A stretch of 23,989 nt of DNA from Calditrichota bacterium (GTDB lineage: Bacteria; Calditrichota; Calditrichia; RBG-13-44-9; J042): positions 1 through 23,989 of the forward strand of contig JAADJD010000022.1 in the NCBI GenBank assembly GCA_013150955.1, written 5' to 3'. Positions 23,941 to 23,989 of the stretch are shown one piece after another. Each line of letters begins with the position of its first letter. Within the stretch, counting starts at the first letter, position 1. The notes beneath the pieces were generated by a model. The model saw only the letters and a program-made list of their open reading frames with translations. It ran no database searches and was not told the DNA's origin. Made by a program: the position numbers and the translations under genes.

Positions 23941-23969
23941 TTGACATTCTCCATATTATTCCCTATATA
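23941..23969 (+). promoter_or_regulatory. Near-consensus sigma70 promoter reading out of the window
   Basis: TTGACA (23941-23946) and TATATA (23964-23969) are separated by exactly 17 nt. It points rightwards, so the transcribed gene lies beyond 23989. Only about 20 nt of the transcript are visible. Confidence 0.72.
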
Positions 23970-23989
23970 AGTGATATGTTTGTAAAGAA

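Overview
The window is about 24 kb of bacterial chromosome with a gene-dense core of housekeeping and catabolic genes. It contains no rRNA, tRNA, CRISPR array or recognisable complete transposon. A PorV/PorQ-type outer-membrane protein, a single-chain E1 alpha-beta 2-oxo acid dehydrogenase and a Tat-like cell-wall amidase point to a Gram-negative member of the FCB/Calditrichota-like part of the tree. That placement is an inference from gene content only.

Layout. At 167-3136 (minus) lie a 23S rRNA uracil methyltransferase (RumA/RlmD family) and a DUF72 protein. At 3664-4839 (minus) is an ArgD-like class III aminotransferase. It diverges from an RsbW-like GHKL kinase at 5055-5501 (plus). At 5546-7706 (minus) is a translationally coupled NatA/NatB-like ABC exporter pair. 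At 8016-11590 (plus) come an N-acetylmuramoyl-L-alanine amidase, glutamate racemase (3 nt apart, a peptidoglycan pair) and a PorV/PorQ-like protein. At 11840-12793 is a P1/DmpA-type self-cleaving aminopeptidase. At 13206-15206 is a fused E1 alpha-beta dehydrogenase. At 15579-16792 a THEP1-type NTPase overlaps endonuclease III.

The right part (17190-23527, minus) is a fatty-acid beta-oxidation locus: a TetR regulator, an acyl-CoA dehydrogenase (FadE), a thiolase (FadA) and a 3-hydroxyacyl-CoA dehydrogenase/enoyl-CoA hydratase (FadN). It ends in a canonical intrinsic terminator. The gene set matches the Bacillus fadN-fadA-fadE group in a different order. The TetR gene has a near-consensus promoter with a GACCGA/TCGGTC operator over the predicted start site, which suggests autoregulation.

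The least ordinary signal is non-coding. A family of AT-rich elements, about 160-190 bp when complete, has long inverted ends built from repeated ACGAAT words and a conserved TCTGGATGAAAAT core. It occupies eight intergenic sites, about 2.1 kb in all, in both orientations and often as one full plus one partial copy. The elements lie between transcription units, never inside the tight gene pairs, and at four loci the element starts at the stop codon of the preceding gene. Another candidate regulatory region, with an inverted repeat and a strong promoter, lies at the right edge and reads out of the window.
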